DNA from: UBA668 sp046086305
GTDB taxonomy: Bacteria > Actinomycetota > Acidimicrobiia > Acidimicrobiales > Ilumatobacteraceae
Direction of reading: 5' to 3'
Length of the DNA stretch: 64,000 bases
Assembly: GCA_046086305.1 (NCBI GenBank)
Contig: JBJSXI010000102.1
Span: forward strand, 1 to 64,000
Below, one piece after another: positions 51,301 through 61,866 of the stretch; positions within the stretch are counted from its first letter, which is position 1, and every line of letters starts with the position of its first letter. The notes beneath the pieces are model-generated. The model searched no databases. It was given only the letters and a program-made list of their open reading frames with translations, and was not told the origin of the DNA. Made by a program: the position numbers and the translations under genes.

Positions 51301-52629
51301 ATGACCACTCCTCCTGCACCCCACGTCGCCCCGGCCGACGGACGCCTCGGTGTTCTCACGGTCGGACTCGGCGCCGTGGCCTCCACCCTCATCGCAGGGG
51401 TGGAGCTCGTCAAGCGCGGCCTGTCGCAACCCGTGGGCAGCCTCACCCAGATGGGCACCATCCGGCTCGGCCGGCGCACCGACCACCGGTCGCCGCTCAT
51501 CCGCGACTTCGTGCCGCTCGCCTCGCTCGACGATGTCGTGTTCGGCGCGTGGGATCCGTTCCCCGACGACGCCTATGTGTCGGCCACCCGGGCGGGTGTG
51601 CTCGAGGGCGGCAAGCACATCGAGGCGGTCAGCGAAGCCCTGCGCGACGTGCGCCCGATGCCAGCGGCGTTCGACCGTCAGTACGTCAAGCGCATCGATG
51701 CCGACAACACACTCGGCACGATCGACAAGCGGGCGATGCTCGAGGCGATCCGCGCCGACATCAACCGCTTCCGCGAGGAGAAGAAGGTCGACCGTGTCGT
51801 GATGATCTGGTGCGCGAGCACCGAGATCTTCATCGAGCCCGGTCCTGCACACGCCAACCTCGAGGCCTTCGAGAAGGCCATCGATGCGAATGATCCGACC
51901 ATCGCCCCGTCGATGCTCTACGCCTACGCCGCGATCCTCGAGGGTGTGCCCTTCGCCAACGGCGCGCCCAATCTCACCGTCGACATCCCCGCCCTACGCG
52001 AGCTCGCGGTCGAGCGTGGTGTGCCGATCAGCGGCAAGGACTTCAAGACCGGCCAGACCCTCATCAAGACCGTCATCGGCCCGATGTTGCGGGCCCGCAT
52101 GCTCGGGCTGTCGGGGTGGTACAGCACCAACATCCTCGGTAACCGCGACGGCGAGGTGCTCGACGATCCGGACAACTTCAAGACCAAGGAGGAGAGCAAG
52201 CTCGGTGTGCTCGAGCACATCCTCGACCCCGAGTCGTTCCCCGAGCTCTACGGCGACGTGTACCACAAGGTGCGCATCAACTACTACCCACCCCGCGGCG
52301 ACAACAAGGAGGGGTGGGACAACATCGACATCTTCGGCTGGCTCGGCTATCCGATGCAGTTGAAGATCGACTTCCTGTGCCGCGACAGCATCCTCGCTGC
52401 GCCGCTCGCCCTCGACCTCGTGCTGTTCAGCGATCTCGCCCAGCGCGCCGGACTCGGCGGCATCCAGGAGTGGCTGAGCTTCTACTACAAGGCGCCGATG
52501 GTCGCCCCGGGGCTGTACCCCGAGCACGACCTGTTCATCCAGCAGACCAAGTTGAAGAACACACTGCGCTGGATGATGGGTGAGGAGCCGATCACCCACC
52601 TCGGGCGCGAGTACTACGACGAGACCTGA
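51301..52629 (+). CDS. ino1: Inositol-3-phosphate synthase
   Basis: A 442-residue myo-inositol-1-phosphate synthase converting glucose-6-phosphate to inositol-3-phosphate with bound NAD. Blocks: VGLGAVASTLIAGVELVKRG, the central MIWCASTEIF, GVPISGKDFKTGQTLIKTVIGPMLRAR, LSGWYSTNILGNRDG and the catalytic region with LGYPMQLKIDFLCRDSILAAPLALDL. Inositol phosphates feed phosphatidylinositol and mycothiol in actinobacteria. Divergent from the ilvBNC leader. Confidence 0.95.
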   Translation: MTTPPAPHVAPADGRLGVLTVGLGAVASTLIAGVELVKRGLSQPVGSLTQMGTIRLGRRTDHRSPLIRDFVPLASLDDVVFGAWDPFPDDAYVSATRAGVLEGGKHIEAVSEALRDVRPMPAAFDRQYVKRIDADNTLGTIDKRAMLEAIRADINRFREEKKVDRVVMIWCASTEIFIEPGPAHANLEAFEKAIDANDPTIAPSMLYAYAAILEGVPFANGAPNLTVDIPALRELAVERGVPISGKDFKTGQTLIKTVIGPMLRARMLGLSGWYSTNILGNRDGEVLDDPDNFKTKEESKLGVLEHILDPESFPELYGDVYHKVRINYYPPRGDNKEGWDNIDIFGWLGYPMQLKIDFLCRDSILAAPLALDLVLFSDLAQRAGLGGIQEWLSFYYKAPMVAPGLYPEHDLFIQQTKLKNTLRWMMGEEPITHLGREYYDET

Positions 52630-52653
52630 GTCGTCACTCCGCCGACGGCGCCC

Positions 52654-53199
52654 TCAGCAGGCGAGTACTCGCTGCACTCGCACATCGTGCGCGAGCGCGG
52701 GCAGATCGTCGAGCACCTGCTCGGCGAAGCACACCCCGACATTCGGCGCCTCCACCGTCGGCAGGAACCGGTCGTAGAACCCGCCGCCGTAGCCGAGGCG
52801 ACGGCCGTCGAGCGTGAACGCGAGACCCGGAACGACCACGAGGTCGATGGCCTGCACGTCGAACGCATCGCCGACCGGCTCGCTGATACCGAACCGACTC
52901 GTCGTCATCTCACCGCCGGCGTAGGCGATGGGCACGATGCGCCCGTCCTCGATCCGTGGCAGGACGAGATGTCGACCCTCGGCGGCGAGTCGGGCGAACA
53001 GCGGGTCGGTGTCGGGCTCACCCTTCGCGCCGACGAAGGCCATCACCGTGGCGGCCCCGGCGTACTCGGGCAGTGCGGCGAGGTCGGTCCACAGGTCGAC
53101 GCTGCGCAGCATGCGATCGTCGACGAGGTCGCGGACCATGCGCATGCGGGCTCGCAGCGCACGCTTGGCGCTCACCGCATCGTCGTCAGCCACAGACAC
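52654..53199 (-). CDS. 5-formyltetrahydrofolate cyclo-ligase
   Basis: A 181-residue 5-FTHF cyclo-ligase (YgfA/MTHFS): SAKRALRARMRMVRD at the N-terminus with the conserved Lys/Arg, LVLPRIEDGRIVPIAY, DLVVVPGLAFTLDGRRLGYGGGFYDRFL with the phosphate-binding glycine loop. It recycles 5-formyl-THF using ATP. GTG start at 53199; a second GTG two codons later is equally good. Divergent from the flavin reductase gene. Confidence 0.93.
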   Translation of the reverse strand: MSVADDDAVSAKRALRARMRMVRDLVDDRMLRSVDLWTDLAALPEYAGAATVMAFVGAKGEPDTDPLFARLAAEGRHLVLPRIEDGRIVPIAYAGGEMTTSRFGISEPVGDAFDVQAIDLVVVPGLAFTLDGRRLGYGGGFYDRFLPTVEAPNVGVCFAEQVLDDLPALAHDVRVQRVLAC

Positions 53200-53223
53200 A
53201 GGATGACACGGTGGTCAATCGCC

Positions 53224-53229
53224 TACAGT
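53224..53229 (+). promoter_or_regulatory. -10 box of the flavin reductase gene (leaderless)
   Basis: TACAGT ends 8 nt before the ATG at 53238. Confidence 0.5.
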
Positions 53230-53237
53230 CACACCCG

Positions 53238-53744
53238 ATGAGCGTCGACAGCGCCGTGTTCCGCCGGGTGCTCGGCCACTTCCCCACCGGGGTCACCGTC
53301 ATCACCGCCTGCGACCGCGACGGCGCGCCCGTCGGGTTCACGATCGGCTCGTTCACCTCGGTGTCCCTCGACCCACCGCTCGTCGGGTTCCTCCCGATGG
53401 TCACGTCCGAGCGGTGGCAGGCGATCGAGGCCACCGGCTCGTTCTGCGTCAACGTGCTCGGCGCGGATCAGGCCGACCTGTGCTGGCAGTTCGCGAAGAG
53501 CGGGATCGAACGACCCTTCGAGGGGGTCGCATGGCATCCGTCGGCGATCACCGGTTCACCCGTGCTCGACGGGGCGATTGCGTGGATCGACTGTTCGATC
53601 GAGCAGATCGTCGAGGCCGGCGACCATGTGTTCGTGATGGGTCGGGTGGTCGCCCTCGATCACGTCGACCCGGCCGGCGATCCGCTGCCGCTGCTGTTCT
53701 TCCGCGGCGGCCTCGGGCGGTTCGCGCCCCACACCGACGCCTGA
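53238..53744 (+). CDS. Flavin reductase-like FMN-binding protein
   Basis: A 168-residue protein of the flavin reductase-like domain (PF01613): VLGHFPTGVTVITA, GFTIGSFTSVSLDPPLVGF, GSFCVNVLG, FAKSGIERPFEGVAWHPS and HVFVMGRVVALD. Such proteins supply reduced FMN or FAD to two-component oxygenases or act on their own. It lies 68 bp before a monooxygenase gene, but that enzyme type normally reduces its own FAD with NADPH, so a partnership is not required. Confidence 0.9.
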   Translation: MSVDSAVFRRVLGHFPTGVTVITACDRDGAPVGFTIGSFTSVSLDPPLVGFLPMVTSERWQAIEATGSFCVNVLGADQADLCWQFAKSGIERPFEGVAWHPSAITGSPVLDGAIAWIDCSIEQIVEAGDHVFVMGRVVALDHVDPAGDPLPLLFFRGGLGRFAPHTDA

Positions 53745-53799
53745 TCTGCCCCCGGCAGCCGGCTCCCGGCACGGTCGCCTTCGCCTGATCACCGTCACG

Positions 53800-53805
53800 T
53801 AGAGT
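53800..53805 (+). promoter_or_regulatory. -10 box of the monooxygenase gene (leaderless)
   Basis: TAGAGT ends 7 nt before the GTG at 53813. Confidence 0.5.
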
Positions 53806-53812
53806 CCCGCGG

Positions 53813-55273
53813 GTGACCAACGATCACGTCGACGTCCTGATCGTCGGTGCCGGCCTGTCGGGCATCGGGGCCGCCCACCATCTGCAGGAGCGCTGCCCCG
53901 ACCGCACGTGGACGATCCTCGAGGGACGCGACGCGATCGGCGGGACATGGGACCTGTTCCGCTACCCCGGGGTGCGCAGCGACAGCGACATGCACACCCT
54001 CGGCTACTCGTTCCGGCCATGGACCGATGCCAAGGCGATCGCCGACGGCCCCTCGATCCTGGCCTATGTGCGCGACACCGCCCTCGAGTCGGGGATCGAC
54101 CGCCACATCCGCTTCGGCCACCGGGTCGAGCGCGCCGACTGGAACCCGACGACGTGCCGATGGACCGTCACGGCGGGCACGGCGGACGGGCCGGTCACCC
54201 TCACGTGCTCGTTCCTTCATGTGTGCGCCGGGTACTACAACTACCGCAGCGGCCACACCCCCGACTTCGCCGGTCGCGACGAGTTCACCGGCACGATCGT
54301 GCATCCCCAGGAGTGGCCCGACGACCTCGACGTCACCGGACGTCGGGTGGTCGTGATCGGTTCGGGTGCCACGGCCGTCACCCTCGTGCCGGCACTGGCC
54401 CGCACTGCGGCGCACGTGACGATGTTGCAGCGCACGCCGACGTACATGGCGGCGGGTCCCGACGAGGATCGCATCGCCAATGCGCTGCGCCGCGTGCTGC
54501 CGGCCCGCGCCGCGTATGCGCTCACCCGACGCAAGAACGTCGCCTACCAGCAGATGGTGTACCGACGCACCCGCACCCGACCCGAACAGGTGAAGACCTA
54601 CCTGCTCGACAAGGTGCGCGCCGAACTCCCGGGTGTCGATGTCGACACTCACTTCACCCCGCCGTACTACCCGTGGGACCAGCGGCTGTGCCTCGTGCCG
54701 AACGGCGACTTCTTCGCCGCGGTGCGCAACGGCACGGCCTCGGTGGTCACCGATCACATCGTCCGCTTCGACGCCACCGGCATCGTGCTCGCCTCCGGTG
54801 AACACCTCGACGCCGACATCATCGTCACTGCCACCGGCCTCGAGCTGGTGACCCTCGGCGAGATTGCCGTGTCGATCGACGGCGAACCGGTCGACTTCGC
54901 CTCCACGATCACCTACAAGGGGTTCGCGTACAGCGGTGTGCCCAACCTCGCGTCGGTGTTCGGGTACATCAACGCCTCGTGGACGCTACGCGCCGATCTC
55001 ATCAGCACCTACCTGTGCCGCCTGCTCGAGCACATGCGCGCCACCGGCACCGCGGTGTGCACACCGGTGCTGCGCCCCACCGACGCCGACATGCCGCTGC
55101 GACCGTGGATCGACGACTTCACACCGGGGTACATGACCCGCGAGATGCACCGCTTCCCCCGCCAGGGCGACCGTGCCCCGTGGCTGAACCCGCAGAACTA
55201 TGCACGCGATCGGGCGATGTTCCTGGAGGACCCCGTCGACGACGGAGTCATGCGCTTCACAGCGTGTTCGTGA
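53813..55273 (+). CDS. FAD-dependent Baeyer-Villiger-type monooxygenase, EthA-like
   Basis: A 486-residue flavoprotein monooxygenase. First dinucleotide motif VGAGLSGIGAAHHL; IGGTWDLFRYPGVRSDSDMHTLGYSF; the Baeyer-Villiger fingerprint FTGTIVHPQEWP (FxGxxxHxxxW); second Rossmann motif IGSGATAVTLVPAL; and TATGLELV near the C-terminus. The pattern matches EthA of mycobacteria, which oxidises ketones and sulfur drugs using NADPH and O2. Natural substrate unknown. Its end overlaps the convergent ilvD by 17 bp. Confidence 0.9.
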   Translation: MTNDHVDVLIVGAGLSGIGAAHHLQERCPDRTWTILEGRDAIGGTWDLFRYPGVRSDSDMHTLGYSFRPWTDAKAIADGPSILAYVRDTALESGIDRHIRFGHRVERADWNPTTCRWTVTAGTADGPVTLTCSFLHVCAGYYNYRSGHTPDFAGRDEFTGTIVHPQEWPDDLDVTGRRVVVIGSGATAVTLVPALARTAAHVTMLQRTPTYMAAGPDEDRIANALRRVLPARAAYALTRRKNVAYQQMVYRRTRTRPEQVKTYLLDKVRAELPGVDVDTHFTPPYYPWDQRLCLVPNGDFFAAVRNGTASVVTDHIVRFDATGIVLASGEHLDADIIVTATGLELVTLGEIAVSIDGEPVDFASTITYKGFAYSGVPNLASVFGYINASWTLRADLISTYLCRLLEHMRATGTAVCTPVLRPTDADMPLRPWIDDFTPGYMTREMHRFPRQGDRAPWLNPQNYARDRAMFLEDPVDDGVMRFTACS

Positions 55274-56957
55274 TCGCGCCGGTCTCGGCGCCCTGCACGA
55301 GCCGCGCGTACTTACCGAGCACACCGGTCGTGTAGCGCGGCGGGTTCGGCGACCACGACGCACGTCGACGGGCGATCTCGGCATCGTCGACCAGCAGGTC
55401 GAGTCGCAGCTCGTGCACGTCGATGCGGATCTGATCGCCGTCGCGCACGAACGCGATCGGACCACCGTCCACCGCCTCGGGCGCGACGTGGCCGATGCAG
55501 AAGCCCCACGTGCCACCGCTGAAGCGGCCGTCGGTGATGAGCGCGCAGTCGGCGCCGCGGCCGGCACCCTTCAGCGCACCGGTGATCGCGAGCATCTCGC
55601 GCATGCCGGGGCCGCCCTTGGGGCCCTCGTAACGGATGACGAGCACGGTGCCCGGTTCGATCGAGCCCGACAGGATCGCCGCCATTGCGCCATCCTCGCC
55701 GTCGAACACCCGCGCCGAGCCGACGAACTGCTTCTGTTCGGCGGTCAGACCGGCCACCTTCACCACCGCACCCTTCGGGGCGAGTGAGCCGGTGAGGATG
55801 ACGATGCCGCCCTCGGTGTGGATCGGAGCGGTGAGCGGATGCACGACCACGCCATCGGGTGCTGGCGGATCGAGCGCGGCCAGGTTCTCGGCCATCGTGC
55901 GGCCGGTGACGGTGAGGCAGTCGCCGTGCAAGAGACCGGCGTCGAGGAGGTGTCGCAGCACCACCGGCACACCACCGACGCGGTCGAGGTCGCTCATGTG
56001 GAAGCGGCCACCGGGCTTCATGTCGGCGATGTGCGGCACACGCGCTGCGATGCGGTTGAAGTCGTCGAGGTGCAGCTCGACCCCGGCCTCGTTGGCGAGC
56101 GCCAGCAGGTGCAGCACTGCGTTGGTGCTCCCGCCGAGCGCAGAGGTGATGGCGATCGCGTTCTCGAAGGCCGGCTTGGTCATGATCATCCGCGGCGTGA
56201 TGCCGAGACGCAACAGGTTGACGACCGCCTCACCGGCGCGCCGGGCGTCGTCCTCACGCCGCGCATCGATCGCGGGAGGCGACGCCGTGCCGGGAAGGCT
56301 CATCCCGATGGCCTCGGCGATCGATGACATGGTGTTCGCGGTGAACATCCCGCCGCACGCCCCCTCACCGGGGCAGGCGTGGCGCTCGATCTGCAGCAAC
56401 TCGTCCTCGGTGATCGCACCGAGGGCACAGGCACCGACCGCCTCGAACACCGACGTGATGTCGAGGGCCTTCCCGTCGTACTGACCGGGCATGGTGCTGC
56501 CGTTGTAGACGAACACGCTCGGCAGGTCGAGACGTGCGGCGGCCATCAACATCGCCGGGATGCTCTTGTCGCATCCGGCGAGGCCGACGAAGCCGTCGAA
56601 ACGTTCGGCGTGCATCACCGTCTCGACCGAGTCGGTGATGACCTCGCGGCTGACGAGCGAGGCGCGCATGCCCTCGTGGCCCATGCTGATGCCGTCGCTG
56701 ACGGTGATCGTGCCGAACTCCATCGGGAACCCACCGGCGGCACGCACACCACCCTTGGCGTGTTCGGCCAACTTGCGCAACGTCATGTTGCACGGGGTGA
56801 CCTCGTTCCACGACGAGGCGATGGCGACCTGTGGCTTCACCCAGTCGTCGTCGGTCATCCCGACCGCTCGCAGCATCGCTCGTGCCGGCGCCTTCTGCAT
56901 GCCGTCGGTGACGTCGCGGCTGCGTGGCTTGATGTCGACCTTCTTCTCGCTGACCAT
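55257..56957 (-). CDS. ilvD: Dihydroxy-acid dehydratase
   Basis: A 566-residue Fe-S dehydratase, third step of valine/isoleucine synthesis. Cluster cysteines are in TPCNM, AGCDKSIPAM and CPGEGACGGMFTANTM; RFSGGTWGFCIGHVAPEA is the C-terminal block. The gene is 4-6 kb from ilvBNC and separately transcribed, with TAGGTT ending 6 nt before its ATG and no leader peptide. It therefore escapes the attenuator. Confidence 0.96.
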   Translation of the reverse strand: MVSEKKVDIKPRSRDVTDGMQKAPARAMLRAVGMTDDDWVKPQVAIASSWNEVTPCNMTLRKLAEHAKGGVRAAGGFPMEFGTITVSDGISMGHEGMRASLVSREVITDSVETVMHAERFDGFVGLAGCDKSIPAMLMAAARLDLPSVFVYNGSTMPGQYDGKALDITSVFEAVGACALGAITEDELLQIERHACPGEGACGGMFTANTMSSIAEAIGMSLPGTASPPAIDARREDDARRAGEAVVNLLRLGITPRMIMTKPAFENAIAITSALGGSTNAVLHLLALANEAGVELHLDDFNRIAARVPHIADMKPGGRFHMSDLDRVGGVPVVLRHLLDAGLLHGDCLTVTGRTMAENLAALDPPAPDGVVVHPLTAPIHTEGGIVILTGSLAPKGAVVKVAGLTAEQKQFVGSARVFDGEDGAMAAILSGSIEPGTVLVIRYEGPKGGPGMREMLAITGALKGAGRGADCALITDGRFSGGTWGFCIGHVAPEAVDGGPIAFVRDGDQIRIDVHELRLDLLVDDAEIARRRASWSPNPPRYTTGVLGKYARLVQGAETGAITNTL

Positions 56958-56963
56958 GCGGGG

Positions 56964-56969
56964 AACCTA
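56964..56969 (-). promoter_or_regulatory. -10 box of ilvD (leaderless)
   Basis: TAGGTT on the minus strand ends 6 nt before the ATG at 56957. Confidence 0.5.
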
Positions 56970-57006
56970 GCCCGTCGGTCGCGTTGCGGTCACCCGCGAC
57001 GGAGGT

Positions 57007-58439
57007 TCACCCGCGACGCGCATTGAGCAGCGCAGTAACCGCCTTACCGTCGGCCTTACCGCCGGTGGCCTTCATCACATACCCGACGAGGGCACCCATG
57101 GCCCGACCCTCGCCGGCACAGAACTTGGTCCAGGCGTCGGGATCTGCGGCGATGGCTGCGTCGACGGCCGCCTCGAGCGCCGAGGTGTCCATCGCCTCGA
57201 ATCCTTTCGCCGCGGCGATGGCAGCGGGATCGCCACCGTCGTGGGCGAGCAGTTCGGCGAGGATCGCCTTGGCCTGTGTGGCGGTGACCCCACCGGCGAC
57301 CTCGAGTCGGGTGAGTGCGGCGAGGTCGGTCGCAGGCACCCGCGGGGTGGCGTCCTCGTCGGCGAACCCCTCCTTCACGTGCACGAGCGCCCGCGCCGCA
57401 TCGCCCCCCGCTGCGACGACGGCGAGCACGTACTCGTCCTGACCACGTTCGACCACACTCGACACGGCCTCCCCCGCCGGATCGGCCGAGGTCGCCGCGG
57501 CAAGCCGCGCCCGGCGGGCCGCTGGCAGCATCGGCAGCGCAGCACGGACGCGCTCGATCCACGCCGGGTCGGGCACCAGCGGCACGAGGTCGGGTTCGAG
57601 GAAGTACCGGTAGTCGTCGGCGTCCTCCTTGGTGCGCAATGTGTGGGTGCGGCCGTCGGCCTCGTCCCAGTGACGCGTCTGCTGGCGCACGACGTCGCCG
57701 CTCTCGAGCAGGTCGATCTGGCGCCGCGCCTCGTATTCGATCGCCCTGCCGAGCGAACGGACGCTGTTCACGTTCTTGATCTCGCAGCGTGTGCCGAACG
57801 GCGTGCCCGGGTGGTGCACGCTGACGTTGGCATCCACGCGCATCGACCCCTCCTCCATCCGTGCGTCGCTCGCGCCGATGGCGACGAGGATCGAGCGGAG
57901 CTCGTTCACATAGGCGCGTGCATCGTCCGACGAGCGGAGGTCGGGGCGGCTGACGATCTCGACGAGGGGTACACCGGCGCGGTTGAGGTCGATGAGTGAG
58001 TAGTCGGCACCGTGCACACGCCCCGACGATCCCATGTGGGTGCTCTTGCCGGCGTCTTCTTCCATGTGGGCGCGCTCGATACCGATGCGGATGCCATTCG
58101 GCAGGTCGAGCCAGCCGTCGACGTTGAGCGGCGCGTCGTACTGGCTCACCTGATACGCCTTGGGCATGTCGGGATAGAAGTAGTTCTTGCGGTGGAACGC
58201 ACACGGCTGCACGGTGCAGTTGAGGGCGAGGCCGATCCGCATCGCCAATTCGACGGCGTGCTCGTTCAGCACGGGCAGTGCACCCGGAAGCCCCAGCGTC
58301 ACAGGGTCGATGTTCGTGTTCGGCTCGTCGCCGAAGCGGTTCGGGCTGGCGCTGAACAACTTCGTCGCCGTGGCGAGCTCGACGTGCACCTCGAGTCCGA
58401 CCACGAGCTCCCAGTCGCCGGGGAGTCCGTCGGACGCGC

Positions 58440-58443
<4 letters not shown>
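57007..58443 (-). CDS. gatB: Aspartyl/glutamyl-tRNA amidotransferase subunit B
   Basis: A 478-residue GatB: WELVVGLEVHVELATATKLFS, NTNIDPVTLGLPGALPVLN, the kinase-site RKNYFYPDMPKAYQVSQYD and RVDANVSVH, then the helical and YqeY-like tail domains ending in KADGKAVTALLNARR. With GatC and GatA it converts Glu-tRNA(Gln) or Asp-tRNA(Asn) to the amide forms. ATG overlaps the gatA stop as ATGA. Confidence 0.96.
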
Positions 58444-59881
<1,438 letters not shown>

Positions 59882-59882
<1 letters not shown>

Positions 59883-60184
59883 CAGCCCTCCAGCCCGATG
59901 ACCGGCGGCACGCGGAACCGTCCGTCCTCGGCGAGTGGTGCCGCGGCGAGCACCTCGTCGCGGTCGAGGCACGGGGCGACCACATCGGGGCGCAGCACGT
60001 TGACGAGCGGATACGGCTGGGTCATCGGCTCGACGGCGGCGAGATCGAGTGCATCGATGTCGGCGAAGTGGTCGAGCATCCCGGCGAGTTGGTCGGTCAT
60101 CCGGGCGATCTCGTCGGACTCGAGACCGAGCCGGGCCAGGCGGGCGACCTTGGCCACATCGGCGGCGGAGAGACGGTCGGACAC
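59882..60184 (-). CDS. gatC: Aspartyl/glutamyl-tRNA amidotransferase subunit C
   Basis: A 100-residue GatC: KVARLARLGLESDEIARMTDQLAGMLDHFADIDALD, then VEPMTQPYPLVNVLRPDV. It is a small belt subunit that stabilises GatAB. GTG start; TAGACT ends 8 nt upstream. First gene of gatC-gatA-gatB, whose coupling would give equal amounts. Confidence 0.95.
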
Positions 60185-60192
60185 GGGTGCGG

Positions 60193-60198
60193 AGTCTA
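60193..60198 (-). promoter_or_regulatory. -10 box of the gatCAB operon (leaderless)
   Basis: TAGACT on the minus strand ends 8 nt before the GTG at 60184. Confidence 0.5.
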
Positions 60199-60220
60199 CG
60201 GACCCCCGACGGGCGCGCCC

Positions 60221-61027
60221 TCAGGCGGTCGGGTCGACCGGGCCGAAGCGCGGCGGCCGCTTCTCGACGAAGCTGGCCACCCCCTCGACGAAATCGGGTC
60301 GCATGATCGACGCCTTCATCAGGGCCTCCGCAGTGTCGGATGCCTCGACGAGACCGCGGTCCCAGTCGGCATACACCTGTCGCTTCATCACGGCCATCGA
60401 GGTCGGCGAGCAGTTCACCGCGAGGTCGGCGGCGTACTCGAGGGTGCGGTCGAGGAGGCGTTCGGGTGCGACGACCTCGTTCACCATGCCGAGCGCCAAC
60501 GCCTCCTCGGCGAGCACCACACGTCCGGACAGCATGAGGTCGAGCGCGCGCGACGTGCCGATGAGGCGCGGCAGGATCCACGACATCCCGTACTCGCCGA
60601 TCAGCCCACGTCGGGCGAAGGCGGTGGTGAACTTCGCGCCGGCCGCTGCGAAGCGGATGTCGCACATCAACGCCTGCACCATGCCGATCCCTGCACATGC
60701 CCCGTTCACCGCGGCGATCACCGGCTTGGGCACGGCGGCCGTGTGGTGCTGCGGCCGACCACCCGCCGCCGCGGCGGCACCGTCGGCGCCCACCGGTCCC
60801 CCGCCGCCGAGTCCCTGCAGCGCGTCCATATCGGCCCCGGCGCAGTAGCCGCGACCCGCACCGGTGACGACGATCACCTTCACCGCCGGGTCGGCAGCGC
60901 ACTCGTCGAGCAGCGTGAAGTAGCGCGCGGCGAGGTTGCCGTTCCACGCGTTCAGACGGTCGGGACGATTGAAGGTGAGCAGCGCGATCCCCGGATCGCG
61001 GTGCTCGATCAGGACGACGTCGCTCAT
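60221..61027 (-). CDS. Enoyl-CoA hydratase/isomerase family protein
   Basis: A 268-residue crotonase-fold protein: LIEHRDPGIALLTFNRPDRLNAWN, the oxyanion-hole block GRGYCAGADM, PKPVIAAVNGACAGIGMVQALMCDIRFA and the second-site region YGMSWILPRLIGTSRALDLMLSG. A Gly/Ala-rich loop of about 16 residues follows the first block. The hydratase glutamate of the first site seems replaced by G in NGACAGIGM, while E of GEYGMSW may remain, so an isomerase or other crotonase reaction is possible. ATG overlaps the lgt stop. Confidence 0.85.
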   Translation of the reverse strand: MSDVVLIEHRDPGIALLTFNRPDRLNAWNGNLAARYFTLLDECAADPAVKVIVVTGAGRGYCAGADMDALQGLGGGGPVGADGAAAAAGGRPQHHTAAVPKPVIAAVNGACAGIGMVQALMCDIRFAAAGAKFTTAFARRGLIGEYGMSWILPRLIGTSRALDLMLSGRVVLAEEALALGMVNEVVAPERLLDRTLEYAADLAVNCSPTSMAVMKRQVYADWDRGLVEASDTAEALMKASIMRPDFVEGVASFVEKRPPRFGPVDPTA

Positions 61028-61866
61028 CCGTCCGACGGTAGTCGGGTCGCTACACCCCGGGCGCGACGACTGTCGACGACGAGGAAGCCGACCGCCGCGG
61101 TGAAGGCGACGAACGCCGTCCACTGGTTGAGCCGCCACCCCCCGCCGGAGGTGGCCGGATCGATGCGCAGACCCTCGACGAGGAAGCGACCGACCGCATA
61201 TCCGGCCACGTAGAGCGCCATCAACCGACCGGGGCGCAGCGACATGCGACGCTCGATCCAGATGAGCGCGACGCACAGACCGAGGTTCCAGATCGATTCG
61301 TAGAGGAACGTCGGGTGGAACGTCGTGCCCGACGCGTACCCGGCGGGCAGGTTGGCGTCGTCGATCTCGAGGGCCCACGGCAGATCGGTCGGGCGGCCGA
61401 ACAGTTCCTGGTTCCACCAGTTGCCCCACCGCCCGATCGCCTGGGCGAGTGGGATCGCCGGTGCGGCGGCGGTGAGCACCGCGGCCGGGGCAACCCCGCG
61501 CCGGCGGGCGATGACCGCACCCGTGACGATGCCGACGAGCAGACCGCCGGGAACGCCGAGGCCCCCCTCCCACACGCGCAGCCAGCGCGCCGGCTCGCGC
61601 CAGGGATCACTCGGGTCGGTGAGCACGTAGTAGGCGCGCGCGCCGAGCAGACCTGCGAACACACTCCACAGCGAGATGCTGCTCATCGCGTCGCGGCTGC
61701 CGGCACCGGCCGCCTCGAGTCGACTCCCTGCAAGCCGCATCGCCGCGAGGACACCGAGGGCGATCATCACGCCGTACGCATGGATCGACAGTGGTCCGAG
61801 ATCGAGGGTTCCCGACGACGGACTCGGGATGGATGCGACGAGCATCATCGACATTGCAGCGCTCAT
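61024..61866 (-). CDS. lgt: Prolipoprotein diacylglyceryl transferase
   Basis: A 280-residue membrane enzyme that adds diacylglycerol to lipobox cysteines. It has about seven helices with the family blocks HAYGVMIALGVLAAM, GLLGARAYYVL, WEGGLGVPGGLLVGI and the Lgt signature GRWGNWWNQELFGRPTDLPWAL, then YASGTTFHPTFLYESIWNL. At least three lipoproteins of the window (DUF3048 protein, ThiB, BtuF) would be substrates. ATG overlaps the hydrolase stop as ATGA; its stop overlaps the hydratase start as ATGA. Confidence 0.95.
   Translation of the reverse strand: MSAAMSMMLVASIPSPSSGTLDLGPLSIHAYGVMIALGVLAAMRLAGSRLEAAGAGSRDAMSSISLWSVFAGLLGARAYYVLTDPSDPWREPARWLRVWEGGLGVPGGLLVGIVTGAVIARRRGVAPAAVLTAAAPAIPLAQAIGRWGNWWNQELFGRPTDLPWALEIDDANLPAGYASGTTFHPTFLYESIWNLGLCVALIWIERRMSLRPGRLMALYVAGYAVGRFLVEGLRIDPATSGGGWRLNQWTAFVAFTAAVGFLVVDSRRARGVATRLPSDG

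Noticed and set aside
53238..55273. Flavin reductase and monooxygenase as a two-component oxygenase
   Set aside because: The monooxygenase has two Rossmann motifs and the Baeyer-Villiger fingerprint, so it should use NADPH itself; each gene also has its own -10 box.
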